The position numbers and the translations under genes are program-made. Of a stretch of 14,813 nucleotides of DNA, positions 13,730 to 14,813 are shown in pieces (positions within the stretch are counted from its first letter, which is position 1; the number at the start of each line of letters is the position of its first letter). Origin of the DNA: Acidovorax sp. (GTDB lineage Bacteria > Pseudomonadota > Gammaproteobacteria > Burkholderiales > Burkholderiaceae_C); assembly GCA_030150585.1 (NCBI GenBank), contig JASLFM010000117.1, positions 1 to 14,813 of the forward strand, read 5' to 3'. The notes beneath the pieces are model-generated. The model had not been told where the DNA came from and did no database searches. It saw only the letters and a program-made list of their open reading frames with translations.

Positions 13730-14813
13730 ATGGCAATCTTTGACCCGGATACTGCCATGCGCTCCACCGTCCAGAACCTCGAAGAATCCCGCATCCGCGA
13801 AGTCGCCAACGCCGGCATGGGCCGCTCCGACGTGCTGGCGTTCTGGTTCGGTGAAAGCGACGAGGTCACCCCGGCCGCCATACGCCAGGCTGCCATCGAA
13901 TCCCTGGAGCGGGGAGAGACGTTCTACGCGCACAACCTGGGGCTGCCGGAGTTGCGCGAGGCCGTGGCCCGCTACATGAGCGGACTGCACGGCGAGGTGT
14001 CGGCCAACCGCGTCGCCATCACCTCGGGCGGTGTGAACGCGCTGATGCTGGCGTCTCAGGCGTTGGTGGATGCGGGCGACGAGGTGGTGGCCATCACGCC
14101 CGTCTGGCCCAACCTGGTGGCGCAGCCGCTCATCATGGGGGCGCATGTACGGCGGGTGCCGCTTGTGCCTGATGCCCAGGGGGGCTGGCGACTCGACATG
14201 GATGCCTTGCTTTCCGCCATTACCCCGCGCACGCGGCTGCTGGTGGTGAATGCGCCCAACAACCCCACGGGTTGGACGCTGACAAGCGAGGAGCAGCAGG
14301 TCATTCTGGAGCACTGCCGCCGCACGGGCACTTGGATTCTGGCGGACGAGGTGTACGAGCGCCTGTACTACGATCCCACCCCCCGCGGTTGTGCTCCCAG
14401 CTTTCTGGATGCGGCTGAGGCGGAGGACCGGCTCATTGTGGTGCACAGCTTTTCGAAGAGCTTCCTGATGACGGGCTGGCGCCTGGGCTGGCTTGTAATG
14501 CCGGCATCGATGACCGCCCACATGGGCAAGCTCGTGGAGTTCAACACCTCTTGCGCGAGCGTGTTCACCCAGCGTGCGGGCGTGGCGGCGCTGGGGCTGG
14601 CGCACGAGATCACCCCCCGGGTGGTGGCCCATTTGCGGCAGTGCCGCGATACGCTCGTGCCCTTGCTGCAGGCACTGCCGGGTGTGCGGGTGGCCCCTGC
14701 GCGCGGTGGCATGTATGCATTCTTCCAGCTCGAAGGACGGGGCGACTCCCTCGACGTGGCCAAGCGCCTTGTGGCCGAGGCGGGGTTGGGGTTGGCTCCC
14801 GGCAACGCCTTCG
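13730..14813 (+). CDS. Class I/II PLP-dependent aminotransferase, partial (3' end outside window)
   Basis: 361 codons are present and the frame is open at the window edge. Fold type I aminotransferase of the aspartate aminotransferase family: it moves an amino group between an amino acid and a 2-oxo acid using pyridoxal phosphate in the cytoplasm. Seen: SGGVNALMLA near the phosphate site, NAPNNPTG at 174-181, LADEVYERLYYD with PLP-binding Asp206 and Tyr209, and HSFSKSFLMTGWRLGW with the Schiff-base Lys243, then ARGGMYAFF. Substrate is not readable; the family includes AspC, PatA and alanine aminotransferases. Start: ATG at 13730 with GGAAG four bases upstream; an in-frame ATG at 13757 is an alternative. 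It is divergent from the small secreted protein with only 18 bases between starts. Normal family length is about 380-400, so only a few dozen residues are missing. Confidence 0.93.
   Translation, partial: MAIFDPDTAMRSTVQNLEESRIREVANAGMGRSDVLAFWFGESDEVTPAAIRQAAIESLERGETFYAHNLGLPELREAVARYMSGLHGEVSANRVAITSGGVNALMLASQALVDAGDEVVAITPVWPNLVAQPLIMGAHVRRVPLVPDAQGGWRLDMDALLSAITPRTRLLVVNAPNNPTGWTLTSEEQQVILEHCRRTGTWILADEVYERLYYDPTPRGCAPSFLDAAEAEDRLIVVHSFSKSFLMTGWRLGWLVMPASMTAHMGKLVEFNTSCASVFTQRAGVAALGLAHEITPRVVAHLRQCRDTLVPLLQALPGVRVAPARGGMYAFFQLEGRGDSLDVAKRLVAEAGLGLAPGNAF

Noticed and set aside
13712..14632. Upstream part of the frame containing the small secreted protein, making a 396-residue protein
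   Set aside because: That part is antisense to the aminotransferase with intact PLP motifs; the signal peptide at 13711 gives the natural start.

Overview
The window looks like chromosomal DNA of a GC-rich betaproteobacterium. A Burkholderiales member close to Comamonadaceae (Acidovorax-like) is my best guess, inferred from protein style and gene content. Genes are tightly packed: the longest gap between genes is 106 bases, so there is no long empty stretch. I see no rRNA, tRNA, CRISPR array, insertion sequence or phage gene.

Left part (1-5514) is housekeeping and RNA modification. It holds the 3' end of dusC (tRNA dihydrouridine synthase, +), a lipoprotein of the phospholipase D/cardiolipin synthase family (-), mnmH/selU (tRNA 2-selenouridine synthase, -), selD (selenophosphate synthase, +) and ribD (bifunctional riboflavin enzyme, -). 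SelD makes selenophosphate and MnmH uses it to convert 2-thiouridine to 2-selenouridine in tRNA anticodons. The two genes are head to head with only a few dozen bases between starts. mnmH and the phospholipase gene share an ATGA stop/start overlap. With dusC, three of the five genes bear on tRNA modification.

Central part (5547-13335) is a complete type IV pilus minor-pilin and tip cluster, all on the minus strand. In transcription order it is a fimT-like gene, a fimU/fimT-like gene, pilV, pilW, pilX, pilY1 and pilE, the same order as the Pseudomonas aeruginosa fimT-fimU-pilVWXY1Y2E block but without a separate pilY2. Gaps are short or genes overlap, and ribD follows 32 bases after pilE, so it may be read from the same transcript. 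The prepilins show the G/(F or V)-x-x-x-E cleavage signature, PilX being the usual exception. PilY1 has a signal peptide, an N-terminal von Willebrand A-like MIDAS motif, an RGD tripeptide and two calcium-loop-like motifs. These proteins should prime pilus assembly and sit at the pilus tip, with roles in adhesion, twitching and possibly DNA uptake. The first half of pilY1 is clearly richer in A+T than the flanking genes.

Right part (13442-14813) has a small secreted hypothetical protein (-) and, starting 18 bases away on the other strand, a class I/II PLP aminotransferase (+) that runs off the window.

Nothing here is a wholly unknown system. The best leads are homopolymer tracts of eight G/C in selD and pilY1, a perfect hairpin against the start codon of the first pilin gene, the composition shift inside pilY1, and the pairing of a selenouridine gene with a lipoprotein phospholipase.
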